NCBI GenBank assembly: GCA_016192075.1
Contig: JACPUU010000007.1
Location: forward strand, 1-64,000
Source: Bacteroidota bacterium
GTDB taxonomy: Bacteria > Bacteroidota > Bacteroidia > Flavobacteriales_D > Crocinitomicaceae
Direction of reading: 5' to 3'
DNA length: 64,000 nucleotides
The notes beneath the pieces were generated by a model that was given only the letters and a program-made list of their open reading frames with translations, made no database searches and was not told where the DNA came from. Positions 17,256 to 25,481 of this stretch are shown piece by piece. Position 1 is the stretch's first letter. Every line of letters starts with the position of its first letter. Made by a program: the position numbers and the translations under genes.

Positions 17256-18116
17256 ATGAAACGAATCAAAACAACCATGAAAAATTTTGCCGCATGTTTA
17301 ATGCTTCTGTTTGCCGGACTCTCTTTGTCAGCGCAATGTGATACTTCAGCCTACAACGAAACGTTCAAAAACGGGTCGTATGTAAAAGGATACCTGGCCT
17401 GCGAAAAGCGTGAGGGAGAATGGAAATATTATGACAAACAGGGTAAACTGCTGAAAGTTTCGCATTACTCCAAAGGCCAGCTGCACGGTGAACAATCAGT
17501 ATGGTATCCTAACGGGCAGCAAAAATCCATTGAGAATTACAACAACGGTCTTTTGGACAGCACTTACCAAAGCTGGACAGAAGAGGGCCAGATGCTTGAG
17601 GATTTTAAATACTTAAACGGTCAGCTTCAGGGCATGTGTATGGAATGGTTTGCTGACGGAAAGCAAAAATCAGTAACCTCGTACATTGACGGAAAAAAAT
17701 CAGGTGAATATGAGCTTTACTGGGAAAACGGTAATCTGAAAGAAAAAGGAAAATACCTGCAGGGTGAGCCTGACGGCGAATTAAAATCATTCTACCAAAA
17801 CGGAAAAATAAGTTCTGAAATAAACTATGTAAATGGCATTCCGGACGGCCGTTATGCAACCTACTATGAAAACGGAAACCTGAGTTCAGAAGGAGAATAC
17901 CAGGAAGGTAAACAGGTTTTTCTCTGGAAAACATTCCATGAAAACGGGCAGCTGAGTTCACAGGGATCATACCTGGGCGGCAGCAAAGATGGGCTTTGGG
18001 AAGAATGGTACATGAACGGCCTGCCAAAATCAAAAGGAAACTACCTGAACGGTGAAAAAGTAGGCACGTGGGAAGAGTATTCAGATACCGGCAAAAAAAC
18101 CAAAGTTAAATACTAG
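17256..18116 (+). CDS. Secreted MORN/YwqK-type repeat protein (286 aa)
   Basis: A paralogue of the preceding gene. The signal peptide is FAACLMLLFAGLSLSAQ; the start is either 17256 or the ATG at 17277 (MKNFAACLML). About nine ~23-residue repeats follow directly (SVWYPNGQQKSIENYNNGLL, EWFADGKQKSVTSYIDGKKS), without the long N-terminal domain of its neighbour. Both proteins have CDTSxY or CDSTE right after the signal and end in KKTKxxY, supporting tandem duplication. Function unknown. Confidence 0.85.
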   Translation: MKRIKTTMKNFAACLMLLFAGLSLSAQCDTSAYNETFKNGSYVKGYLACEKREGEWKYYDKQGKLLKVSHYSKGQLHGEQSVWYPNGQQKSIENYNNGLLDSTYQSWTEEGQMLEDFKYLNGQLQGMCMEWFADGKQKSVTSYIDGKKSGEYELYWENGNLKEKGKYLQGEPDGELKSFYQNGKISSEINYVNGIPDGRYATYYENGNLSSEGEYQEGKQVFLWKTFHENGQLSSQGSYLGGSKDGLWEEWYMNGLPKSKGNYLNGEKVGTWEEYSDTGKKTKVKY

Positions 18117-18256
18117 TATTTTCTCTTTTTAATCAGCCGTAGATTCACCATTTAATTCCCGGTTTGTTCCATATCTGATCTTCGCCTGTATTTCATGCAA
18201 TTTTATAGGTGCCATGACCGGATAATTTCCGAAATTTGATGTACAGTTTTTAGTAT

Positions 18257-19156
18257 ATGAACAAACTAACCGGTTTTCTGTTTCTGGGTGTTGTGGTTTT
18301 CTTTTCCTGCAGCAATGAAAATAACACGCCTGCTTCAACAGGCCCCCTTGTTTCTGACGAGGCAAAAAATTACTGGTATAACGGCCAGGCCGAAATAACC
18401 AGCTTTTCTCTTCAACAGGCGCGTTACGGTGAATTGCGTGAAGGCAATGCGGTTATGATTTTTGTTACCGAAGATTTTTCACCAACCGAATATACGAAGG
18501 CAGATAAATCAAAAAAAGAAACGGTACCGGTGCTGAAACTGAATTTTACCAAAAATTTTGTAACCGGTATTTACCCCTACTCCATCATGACCAGTAGTTT
18601 TGTTCCGTTTGAAAACTTTGATCACGCGCTGAAAATATCTACTTCGGTTCAGGAATGGTGCGGGCATGTTTACATTGAGTTGCTTCGCAAAAAATTCTAC
18701 AATTACGTAATCAACTCGTATTTTGAAAATGAAAATGTGATCGATGGTGAGCTCAAAATCACCTGGCTTGAAGATGAACTCTGGAACCTGATCCGCATTT
18801 TCCCTGAGTCCATTCCGCAGGGAACACAACAGGTTATACCGGCTTTTAGCTATACGCGGCTTCTTCACCAGGAACTAAAAGCCTATGAATGTCAAATTAC
18901 CACTACGCCATCAGATTCAGGTGAAACCATACTGGAATTAACGTATCCGGAACTGGAACGCACTTTAAAAATCACGTATCAGACTGAATTTCCAAGACAA
19001 ATTATCCGCTGGGAGGAAAGCTATCCGGATGGATTTGGCGACGATAAAAAAATGCTTACCACCAAAGGAGAACGCATCAAAACAATTCGTTCAGACTATT
19101 GGTCAAAAAATAAAACAACAGACGCTCACCTGCGCCGCGAACTTGGATTGGAATAA
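18257..19156 (+). CDS. Hypothetical lipoprotein conserved in Flavobacteriales
   Basis: A lipoprotein of 299 residues, signal KLTGFLFLGVVVFFSCSNE. The mature part begins KNYWYNGQAEITSFSLQQAR and includes AVMIFVTEDFSP and YPYSIMTSSFVPF. Proteins of this appearance are common in flavobacteria and, as I recall, sometimes carry an implausible 'septum formation inhibitor Maf' label; none of the Maf nucleotide-pyrophosphatase motifs is visible here. The gene ends 3 bp before the retropepsin-like gene, so the two are probably cotranscribed. No function assigned. Confidence 0.8.
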   Translation: MNKLTGFLFLGVVVFFSCSNENNTPASTGPLVSDEAKNYWYNGQAEITSFSLQQARYGELREGNAVMIFVTEDFSPTEYTKADKSKKETVPVLKLNFTKNFVTGIYPYSIMTSSFVPFENFDHALKISTSVQEWCGHVYIELLRKKFYNYVINSYFENENVIDGELKITWLEDELWNLIRIFPESIPQGTQQVIPAFSYTRLLHQELKAYECQITTTPSDSGETILELTYPELERTLKITYQTEFPRQIIRWEESYPDGFGDDKKMLTTKGERIKTIRSDYWSKNKTTDAHLRRELGLE

Positions 19157-19159
19157 CAG

Positions 19160-19663
19160 ATGGAACTGCGGAAACTGATGATTGTTGGAAATGCTGAATG
19201 GTGCGCGCTGCCCAACCTGAAAGTACCTGCCATTCGGGCACGTATAGACTCCGGGGCAAAAACGTCGTCGATCCATGCAGTTAATATTCAGGAGTTTTAT
19301 AAAGGCCGCCAGCAATGGGTGCGGTTTGAAATTCACCCGCTGCGTATTCATACAGATATTTTTATCAAATGCGAAGCACCGGTGTATGATTTCAGAATCG
19401 TTAAAAGTTCAACCGGTGAAGCGCAGCCGCGGTATGTTATTCAAACCACCATTGCCATGGGAGGCGAAAAATGGACCATCCAGGTAACACTTGCAAACCG
19501 CCGCAGCATGGGATTTCAAATGCTTTTAGGCAGAGAGGCCATGACTCACCGTATTCTGATAAATCCGTCGGAAGATTTCAGGCTGACACGGTACACCAAA
19601 AAACAAATTCGTACCTTTTACGGCATTGAGCACTGGGTTCCTAAAAAAAGATCCCGCAAATAA
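19160..19663 (+). CDS. Retropepsin-like 'ATP-dependent zinc protease' family protein
   Basis: A 167-residue cytoplasmic protein of the family named 'putative ATP-dependent zinc protease' (PF05618). The motif RIDSGAKTSSIHA near residue 30 is a retropepsin-type DSGA, and LANRRSMGFQMLLGREAM is the second conserved block. Homologues often neighbour or fuse to RimK-type ATP-grasp ligases; no rimK is in view. Protease activity in this family is inferred rather than shown. It starts 3 bp after the lipoprotein gene. Confidence 0.88.
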   Translation: MELRKLMIVGNAEWCALPNLKVPAIRARIDSGAKTSSIHAVNIQEFYKGRQQWVRFEIHPLRIHTDIFIKCEAPVYDFRIVKSSTGEAQPRYVIQTTIAMGGEKWTIQVTLANRRSMGFQMLLGREAMTHRILINPSEDFRLTRYTKKQIRTFYGIEHWVPKKRSRK

Positions 19664-19690
19664 ATCCCGCTACTCCTTAAAACTACCTGT

Positions 19691-19867
19691 ATGAAACCAT
19701 TTGAAGTTGACGCTGTCACTTACGCTGAAATTGAAAAAATTATTGGCAGCACTGAAAGTCCCGTTGGTATTGACGCAAAAAAAACACACATTATTATACT
19801 GCACAAACTGGATGAACTTAACCAGCGAATGATTCGCATTGAACAGTTGTTATCTGAAAAAAAATGA
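19691..19867 (+). CDS. Uncalled 58-aa ORF coupled to the SMR exporter
   Basis: An open frame starting ATG AAA CCA TTT GAA GTT and ending in TGA, whose last four bases (ATGA, 19864-19867) contain the start of the SMR gene. The peptide begins MKPFEVDAVTYAEIEKIIG and ends LDELNQRMIRIEQLLSEKK, with a heptad-like C-terminal helix suggesting a small coiled coil. It has charged cytoplasmic character, no signal peptide and normal codon use. Tight coupling and location in an otherwise empty 200-bp gap make it likely real. Function not recognised. Confidence 0.65.
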   Translation: MKPFEVDAVTYAEIEKIIGSTESPVGIDAKKTHIIILHKLDELNQRMIRIEQLLSEKK

Positions 19868-20193
19868 GCTGGATTTTGCTGATTATTGCCGGGCTTTTTG
19901 AAACAGGTTTTGCCCTGTGCCTGGGTAAAGCTAAAGAAGCCCCCGCAAGCGCTTATTGGTTTTGGATGGGCGGCTTTTTTGCCTGTCTGCTGATCAGTAT
20001 GATTTTACTTTATTATGCCAGCAAATCAGTACCCATTGGAACTGCTTATGCCGTATGGACTGGTATTGGCGCTGCAGGAACAGTAATTCTTGGATTTTTT
20101 CTGTTCAACGAACCGGCAACTTTCTGGCGGATTTTTTTTCTGAGCACGTTGATTTTTTCAGTGATTGGTTTAAAGCTGGTGAGTGGTGAGTGA
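19864..20193 (+). CDS. Small multidrug resistance (SMR) exporter, SugE/Gdx-like
   Basis: A four-helix inner-membrane protein of 109 residues. The membrane Glu that binds substrate and protons is in GLFETGFALCLGKA (Glu13), and the SMR signature SVPIGTAYAVWTGIGAAGTVILG is present. The GTAYAVWTGIGA form fits SugE/Gdx, whose characterised members export guanidinium; quaternary ammonium export is the alternative. SMR proteins work as antiparallel dimers, encoded by one gene or a pair, and only one SMR gene is present. It overlaps the 58-aa ORF by ATGA. No guanidine riboswitch was recognised upstream. Confidence 0.9.
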   Translation: MSWILLIIAGLFETGFALCLGKAKEAPASAYWFWMGGFFACLLISMILLYYASKSVPIGTAYAVWTGIGAAGTVILGFFLFNEPATFWRIFFLSTLIFSVIGLKLVSGE

Positions 20194-20238
20194 GTGTAAA
20201 AAAATTCATTCGCTCAAAATGCAACACAGCAATCCGCC

Positions 20239-21054
20239 TTAAGGTTCGTTGCGAATAAAAGAAGAATGACCAACCCACATACCTGACCGATAATTTACCA
20301 GGTAAAATCCGGCCGGTAAAAAGGCGACATTCAGCTCCAGTTCATACGCCTGCAATCCCTGAAGTGTCAGCCATGTTTTACCAGATAAATCAGTGATGAT
20401 AACTGATTCAAGCAGTTGCGGTGATTTCAGGTTCAGGTATCCTGTGGCAGGATTCGGAAACAACTGCATGTCTGCCTGTTCTTCACGCATTGAAACAGAT
20501 CCAACAGTGAGATATTCAATAATAGAGCAGCCAATTTCATCGTTTATCACCAGGTTATAATTTGCGTCACACAAATCATATTTGATATTCTGCCCTAACC
20601 CATACGGTCCGTCAGGACTCCAGTAATAACCAATATTAGCGAAACTGCCCTGGTAATTCAAAACCGTATCTACAACCGCCCAGCCGTCACAAGCGCCAAC
20701 ATAACCAGGATCGGTTACAGTCATCAGGGCAATCATTTGAGGCGGGTTAACCAAATACACCGAATCATACAATTCACACCCGTTACCATCTACCAGGTAA
20801 ATGTAATACCAGCCTCCACCCATGAGCAAAAATGTTTTTTTACCGTGGTCAACAATGATTCCGTTTTCATTGGTAATGGTAACATTTACGGGCGCCGTTG
20901 CCCCTGTCACGGTTACATCAATATTGCCATCGCTGTAATTGTAACAGGTAGGCTGGCTGATGTCCAGCGTCATTTGAACGGAATCACATTGCGCACAAAT
21001 AATTCCGGCGTTTAAACTAATCAGTACTGTCAGCGCAATTGGTTTTATGTTCAT
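20239..21054 (-). CDS. Secreted protein with T9SS type A-like C-terminal sorting domain
   Basis: A 271-residue protein with a Sec signal (PIALTVLISLNAGIICAQ), SprB-like repeat sequence (ISQPTCYNYSDGNIDVTVTG), and a C-terminal domain after LFPNPATGYLNL. The LFPNPA start, a SGKTWLTLQ turn and LPAGFYLVNY are the usual blocks of the T9SS type A sorting domain. This predicts export through the type IX system and attachment or release at the cell surface. It is convergent with the SMR gene and preceded by a 127-bp gap with no recognisable feature. Confidence 0.88.
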   Translation of the reverse strand: MNIKPIALTVLISLNAGIICAQCDSVQMTLDISQPTCYNYSDGNIDVTVTGATAPVNVTITNENGIIVDHGKKTFLLMGGGWYYIYLVDGNGCELYDSVYLVNPPQMIALMTVTDPGYVGACDGWAVVDTVLNYQGSFANIGYYWSPDGPYGLGQNIKYDLCDANYNLVINDEIGCSIIEYLTVGSVSMREEQADMQLFPNPATGYLNLKSPQLLESVIITDLSGKTWLTLQGLQAYELELNVAFLPAGFYLVNYRSGMWVGHSSFIRNEP

Positions 21055-21181
21055 TGTGTGCTTAATAACACTGAACAGACGACAGCAGGGAGGGAAAGGT
21101 TGAAATGGGGAATAAACAAAACGAATAACCGGGCGATTATTTTTTGGGGTGGTATGATTTTATTTTAAATGTCGGTTGGAC

Positions 21182-21793
21182 CTAGAAAACAAGTGTTGGA
21201 ATTCCTTCCAGGTCTTCTTTAGCAAAGAAAAATTTAACACGGCCCAGGCCAAAAACACGATCGTTGAAAATCAACTCCACATCTTTGATTTCTGTGCCTG
21301 ATTTCGGGAATGCAATTAGGAGCGTTTCGTAAGGAGTACTGCCATACGTGCGCTCGTGGTGATTCAGTACACATTCTGTGGTATCTCCCCCCTGCACTGC
21401 TTTCAAATCAAAATGAATGTCGTATGACAGGTACATGGATTTCAGGTTAAACTCTTCAGCCGTGGTATAATTATTCTTCAGAAAATTATTCGAGGTCGTA
21501 TCTTCAAACTGAAGTTTAAAATGAATCATTTCATTTACCGCATCAATATTTTCGTTGACCATTGCTTCATCCAGGCTGGCAGCATCAGTCTGCTTCAGTG
21601 AAACATATTCCGGTGTGGTATATTGACAGGTCAGTTTAATGTTGTTTTGCTGAAATGTTTTAACCAGGTTATTTTCTGCATTGTCAGACCACTCAATATA
21701 TTCTGCCGGTTTAAGTTCAGACGGGGAACAAGCGGTAAAAAAAAGTGTGCTGAAAACACCCAGCAGCTGAAAAAAGTAAATTGACTTTTGCAT
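21182..21793 (-). CDS. Hypothetical lipoprotein
   Basis: The protein is about 203 residues. I start at 21793 (MQKSIYFFQLLGVFSTLFFTAC), which gives a clean lipobox FTAC; the upstream extension to 21841 adds a second Cys-rich hydrophobic stretch and is unlikely. The mature part has no recognised domain; it is acidic with a predicted beta-rich C-terminal half (TEIKDVELIFNDRVFGLGRV). It is divergent from the secreted 537-aa protein across a 168-bp gap. Function unknown. Confidence 0.7.
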   Translation of the reverse strand: MQKSIYFFQLLGVFSTLFFTACSPSELKPAEYIEWSDNAENNLVKTFQQNNIKLTCQYTTPEYVSLKQTDAASLDEAMVNENIDAVNEMIHFKLQFEDTTSNNFLKNNYTTAEEFNLKSMYLSYDIHFDLKAVQGGDTTECVLNHHERTYGSTPYETLLIAFPKSGTEIKDVELIFNDRVFGLGRVKFFFAKEDLEGIPTLVF

Positions 21794-21935
21794 ACATTTC
21801 AGGTTAAAAAAACCGCAGCCTGCGGCTATCAAAAATAGCAATTTTACGCGTACAGATTCGTTAAGAAATGTTATTTGACTAAAGAAGTGCAGCCTCTACC
21901 GCCATTGGAAACTTAAGTAATTTGCTGTATTTGAT

Positions 21936-21943
21936 TAATTTTG
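21936..21943 (+). promoter_or_regulatory. -7 box candidate TAATTTTG
   Basis: A perfect TAnnTTTG match 18 bases before the ATG at 21962, implying a short leader. It supports that ATG over the TTG start at 21941, which would lie inside the promoter. A -33 TTG at proper spacing is not clear. Confidence 0.4.
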
Positions 21944-21961
21944 CCGCTCAAACCTATTCTT

Positions 21962-23575
21962 ATGAAATCTCTTTCCGGAATTCTTGTCTTTTTGTTTTTA
22001 TCACAACAGATTGCATCATCAGCTGTTAATTCATCCGTTTTACCAACTGCAAGCGATTTTTCAGACTCAAACCTGCCTCAGTGGCGTGAGCCTTATTCTT
22101 CCCTGCAAAACGGTTATTGTGTAGACCGCATCGGGGACAAGGTTGTTGCTGTTTACAAAGAATCTTTCTTTTACCCGGAATCATCCAACACGTTTATCAC
22201 CATTTTTGATGCTGATTTTAGCATATTGTTCCACGAAGAGGTTTCTAAACCCAAAGAAATTGCCGGCTGCAAATTGCACAGCGGTCTTATATTTCAAAAT
22301 CAGCTGGTCTTTTTTCTGTCCGGTAAAACCGATGATGTTGAAAAGGGGAATCAGGGTGTTTTTAAATGGACCTTTGATACTGAAAAACTGGCATTCAACC
22401 CGCCGGTTTTAATCGAGCAATTTCCAGAAACCGGCTCAATCACAAGGCTGGTCGTTAATCAATCTGCCAATGGAGAATTCCTGAGCCTGGTCATTGAACC
22501 CAAAACGTTTTGTGAAGTGTACGATTTTGGACTCACTGTGATCGACAAAAATTTCAAACCCGTTTTGACAGACAAAGAAGCAAAAGGCGAGTTGCAGGCG
22601 TGTATGAAATTTAATAACTGCTATGTGACAAATACAGGTGACGCCTATCTGATTTTTGATGAATCATCTGAAGACTACAACCAGATTTCTACCTTTCAAA
22701 AACAAAATGATTATGCCTGCGTGATTTCGTATCATCAGTCAGCTACTGAAACCGTCAATCACCTGGCCTTTGAGAACCGGGGCCTGCTGGGATATGACTT
22801 TGTGGAAAATGACGGAAACGCGCAGCTTTTTGTGTCCTGGTACTATCTTGAAGAATCTGCACGTTGTGGTATTTCAACCTATGACCTGGCAACCAAAACA
22901 GAAAAACAACTGCACGAATTTGACGCACAGTGGGTGGAGCCTTTTATACAGGCCAGGATACCAAAATTCAGTTATTCGCAGGAGGCTTCCAGGGAAAATG
23001 AGTCCACAGATGAAACCAGAAATATCCTTTTTAACCTGAAATACACCGTGAAACACAACCACAAAACAACCTACATTATTGAGAAACACATGCCGATGGT
23101 GTTTCATCCGTCCTCAAATTCCACACTGCAACACATGTATATCCTATATACCGGTGATCTTTTGTTTCTACAGTTTGATGATACAGATCAGTTGACGAAT
23201 AAAGCCAAGGTCGAACGCCATGTCATTCACCGCGATTTTGCGGATGATTTTCTTGTGCAGCAAAACGGAAATGAACTGACCGTGTTGTATCACTCCCAGG
23301 TTCCGGAAGATTCAAAAGACGATAAAAACACGCTTAGAACCTATTATGCGTCAAGCATGCACAACATGCCTCCCAACCACCTTTTCAAAACAGTTCTTAA
23401 CCTGGATTCTTTTGAATCAGAAACAACACTGATAACCGATTATGCAAGTGGCAGCAATTTTGAAAACAAGTACTTATGGCTGCGCACCAGCTTCACTGAC
23501 TCTGGGGTACCTGTTTTGCTTTATGTACCAAAAAAAGAAAGTCCGGGTTTGCATCGGCTTGCAGTTCAGGAATGA
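21962..23575 (+). CDS. Hypothetical secreted protein (537 aa)
   Basis: An exported protein with signal MKSLSGILVFLFLSQQIASS. I chose the ATG at 21962 because it opens the signal peptide and follows the -7 box. The body has propeller-like strand repeats (FITIFDADFSILFHEE, FGLTVIDKNFKPV, AQLFVSWYYLEE), so a beta-propeller is plausible, but no named family was recognised. There is no T9SS C-terminal domain and no lipobox. It is convergent with the 110-aa lipoprotein gene 200 bp away. Confidence 0.7.
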   Translation: MKSLSGILVFLFLSQQIASSAVNSSVLPTASDFSDSNLPQWREPYSSLQNGYCVDRIGDKVVAVYKESFFYPESSNTFITIFDADFSILFHEEVSKPKEIAGCKLHSGLIFQNQLVFFLSGKTDDVEKGNQGVFKWTFDTEKLAFNPPVLIEQFPETGSITRLVVNQSANGEFLSLVIEPKTFCEVYDFGLTVIDKNFKPVLTDKEAKGELQACMKFNNCYVTNTGDAYLIFDESSEDYNQISTFQKQNDYACVISYHQSATETVNHLAFENRGLLGYDFVENDGNAQLFVSWYYLEESARCGISTYDLATKTEKQLHEFDAQWVEPFIQARIPKFSYSQEASRENESTDETRNILFNLKYTVKHNHKTTYIIEKHMPMVFHPSSNSTLQHMYILYTGDLLFLQFDDTDQLTNKAKVERHVIHRDFADDFLVQQNGNELTVLYHSQVPEDSKDDKNTLRTYYASSMHNMPPNHLFKTVLNLDSFESETTLITDYASGSNFENKYLWLRTSFTDSGVPVLLYVPKKESPGLHRLAVQE

Positions 23576-23689
23576 AAAATATGAGCGTGATTTGTTTCTG
23601 AATCAAAGCTATGTTGAAGTAGAATAACGCTCTTCCCTGATACTGATTTTTTCTGCAACTCTTTTTGTTTTTGATGCTGAAAATCCCGT

Positions 23690-23770
23690 GGGTAGTACCG
23701 TCAGGCGATAAATATCGCCGGCATCCTGTCGCAAAGCCTCGCAATAGCGCAGCAGTGAAACTACTGCGCA
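23690..23770. repeat. Hairpin-rich intergenic element
   Basis: In the 202-bp convergent gap there is a perfect inverted repeat GGCGATA-aa-TATCGCC at 23704-23719 and a second hairpin GCGCAG...CTGCGC at 23747-23769. The intervening CGCAAAGCCTCGC resembles CGGCAAAGCCTCAC in the hairpin region at 52575-52608. There is no T tract, so a REP-like or transcript-end structure is more likely than a classical terminator. Confidence 0.45.
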
Positions 23771-23777
23771 GCGGGGA

Positions 23778-24110
23778 CTACTCGCAATGAAAATAATTCT
23801 TCCACCTATTTATGTCCGAATAAAAGACAGAATCCGATTCCATAAAATATAAATATCCAACGGTACCTTTCGAACAGCTTGCTTCAAGATTACTTTGTTT
23901 AACCAAAATAGGGACAATACTGTTTATTCGCCTATTACTATTTCCGTCAGATTTTTCAAATTCATCTTCGATCACCCGAATGCTATCACAATAAGCGATG
24001 TTATCTTCTTCTATTAGCATATTCGCCTCTAAAACCTCATTGCGATCAGAATTGCAAGAGATTAAACAGGTAGTTGTTATGAAAAAAAAAAGTTGTTTTA
24101 AAAAGATCAT
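23778..24110 (-). CDS. Small hypothetical lipoprotein (110 aa)
   Basis: The signal MIFLKQLFFFITTTCLISC has lipobox LISC. The mature part is short and acidic (LEANMLIEEDNIAYCDSIRV) with a C-terminal KGTVGYLYFMESDSVFYSD. Not a recognised family. It lies at the far end of the RHS cassette debris, 114 bp downstream of a possible RHS tail remnant. A small lipoprotein at this position would suit an orphan immunity protein, but that rests on location alone. Confidence 0.6.
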   Translation of the reverse strand: MIFLKQLFFFITTTCLISCNSDRNEVLEANMLIEEDNIAYCDSIRVIEDEFEKSDGNSNRRINSIVPILVKQSNLEASCSKGTVGYLYFMESDSVFYSDINRWKNYFHCE

Positions 24111-24223
24111 ATTATGTTAAAATGCGTTTAATTCATTTAGACGTCATTTGCTTACTCACCCTCATCCGCCATTAAAAAAAACATCAAATCCAAATATATT
24201 TTAATTTAGTAGACCAAAGCTAA

Positions 24224-24286
24224 TTATTTGGTATAGAATTTTGCTACTTTTCCTTTAAATATTTGGGGATACAATCGTGCAGGAGC
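24224..24286 (-). pseudogene. Possible RHS C-terminal tail remnant
   Basis: A short open stretch reading APARLYPQIFKGKVAKFYTK then stop, joined directly to repeat copy B. Its IFKGKVAKF echoes the terminal IFGGRKAKF and IFKKWGGTKAKF of the two other RHS tails here. It is too short to be certain. Confidence 0.25.
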
Positions 24287-24449
24287 GTTAAAATAATTTT
24301 CAGAAATGCTTTCCTAAAAAAGAAAAAGGCCTCAAAGTACTTTGAGGCCTTCCACAAACTTGTATTTGTCATTTTTTTCGGGTAACTTCATTCCTGATAC
24401 GAGTTGCAAACTCGCATCGATATGTTCATTTTATTAGCCTTTCTAATAG
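24281..24449 (-). repeat. Cassette-separating repeat, copy B
   Basis: About 170 bp, nearly identical to 25930-26097, with small differences such as one A fewer in a homopolymer. It contains a terminator hairpin (24326-24351) and a small CGAGTT-GCA-AACTCG hairpin near 24400-24415. Similarity stops abruptly at the GCTCC(C/T)GC junction where different coding remnants begin, as expected at recombination joints. Confidence 0.85.
24326..24351 (-). terminator. Terminator in repeat copy B
   Basis: A perfect 26-bp palindrome (half-site AAGGCCTCAAAGT) followed on the minus strand by TTTCTTTTTTAGG. It is about 210 bp downstream of the 245-aa protein gene. Confidence 0.85.
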
Positions 24450-24560
24450 ACCTCTATGAATATTATTTTTCATTTACTTTTAGATAGCTTCCCCTCCTAA
24501 GGTGTATGAATATACACCTCTACGTCATAATTGTTTTTCATTTGCTTTTAATTATATTCC

Positions 24561-25298
24561 TCATAAGCCCCACGCTTCTTTCAATTGGGATATAATTGCC
24601 AGAGTAAAAATATCGGATGTTCTGGGAGGATAATAGATGTAACCATAAATTTTACGATTAGATCCTGACCGTCTAAATGGTGAATTTCTATAATCGTTTA
24701 TTGTAGCCCCAGTTGGTACATATGAAGGTACAAAACATTCACTGACCTCATGAATTACTTTTTTAAAATCTTCAGTAGATATCTTATATCCGGTCGGCAT
24801 AATAGAATCATTGAATACATTTTCTGCGAAAATACGCGATGAATCAATTCCATCCAATCCATTGAGAAATGAAGACCCGATAAAAAGGGAATCTCCATAA
24901 ATTTTAAACCTGTTGCATGCCTCACTTATATAGAACTGATGGGAAACGTTCGCATTCCTTTTAATAAAAAAAACATACCTGGTTTTTGGAATGAATAAGT
25001 TCCGGGGGATACAATTGCATTGATCTTGAATTAAATAATTGTGGTGTATTCGTAATGCATTACGAGTTTTTTCAGTCGATCGATAAACATCTATCATATT
25101 TATTTTGAAAGATTTCTCAGAAGATTCTATTACTTCAGCCTCGAAAATGAAATTTGTTTTTACCAAGTAGTAACCAAAGAGGTGTCTTGGAGAACATTCA
25201 AAACTTTTTGCGGAAGTAGAATAAAAAATAATGATTGAAACATAAAATGGCTTCAAAAAACTACAACTGAGAAATCCAATTTGATTATAAATACTCAT
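24561..25298 (-). CDS. Hypothetical secreted protein, possibly netrin/TIMP-like fold
   Basis: A 245-residue protein with a hydrophobic N-terminus (FYVSIIIFYSTSAKSFEC), probably a signal peptide. The order of elements in the mature part (SFECSPRHLFGYYLVKTNFI, FEAEVIESSEKSFKINMI, then QDQCNCIPRNLFIPKTRYVF) loosely resembles NTR/TIMP-like domains with paired cysteines; this is a weak pattern call. It starts 14 bp after the RHS tail remnant, the position expected of an immunity or accessory protein for that lost RHS end. Confidence 0.65.
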   Translation of the reverse strand: MSIYNQIGFLSCSFLKPFYVSIIIFYSTSAKSFECSPRHLFGYYLVKTNFIFEAEVIESSEKSFKINMIDVYRSTEKTRNALRIHHNYLIQDQCNCIPRNLFIPKTRYVFFIKRNANVSHQFYISEACNRFKIYGDSLFIGSSFLNGLDGIDSSRIFAENVFNDSIMPTGYKISTEDFKKVIHEVSECFVPSYVPTGATINDYRNSPFRRSGSNRKIYGYIYYPPRTSDIFTLAIISQLKEAWGL

Positions 25299-25311
25299 AA
25301 CTTAAAATTTT

Positions 25312-25481
25312 GCTTTACGCCCTCCAAATATACGTCCTCTATTTTTCGGTTGCTTTTCTTGTTTGTCAGATTCGGCGCCATTAGGATTTTCAGGAGCCCT
25401 AACTTCGTTTCCCGCATCTGATACCTTCACTCTGTACACGTTGGGAAACGTGCACCAGTGTGCTTCGATATTATATTCCTT
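25312..25481 (-). pseudogene. RHS protein C-terminal tail remnant
   Basis: An open stretch with no start reads ...EYNIEAHWCTFPNVYRVKVS, continues through NPNGAESDKQEKQPKNRG and ends RIFGGRKAKF-stop. The basic tail matches the style of the 2749-aa RHS terminus (Lys-rich spacer, then IFKKWGGTKAKF). An in-frame stop at 25482-25484 closes it upstream. It overlaps the end of the 69-aa gene in another frame by 11 bp, indicating a crude join of two cassettes. Confidence 0.6.

Noticed and set aside
16400-18110. Repetitive DNA pattern as a CRISPR array
   Set aside because: The periodicity is from degenerate coding repeats (MORN-type), not identical direct repeats with unique spacers.
15998-18116. Toxin-antitoxin system based on the YwqK name
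   Set aside because: The proteins are secreted and no toxin gene accompanies them.
18129-18365. Minus-strand 78-aa frame upstream of the 299-aa lipoprotein
   Set aside because: It overlaps the lipoprotein's signal peptide on the opposite strand and lacks any family features.
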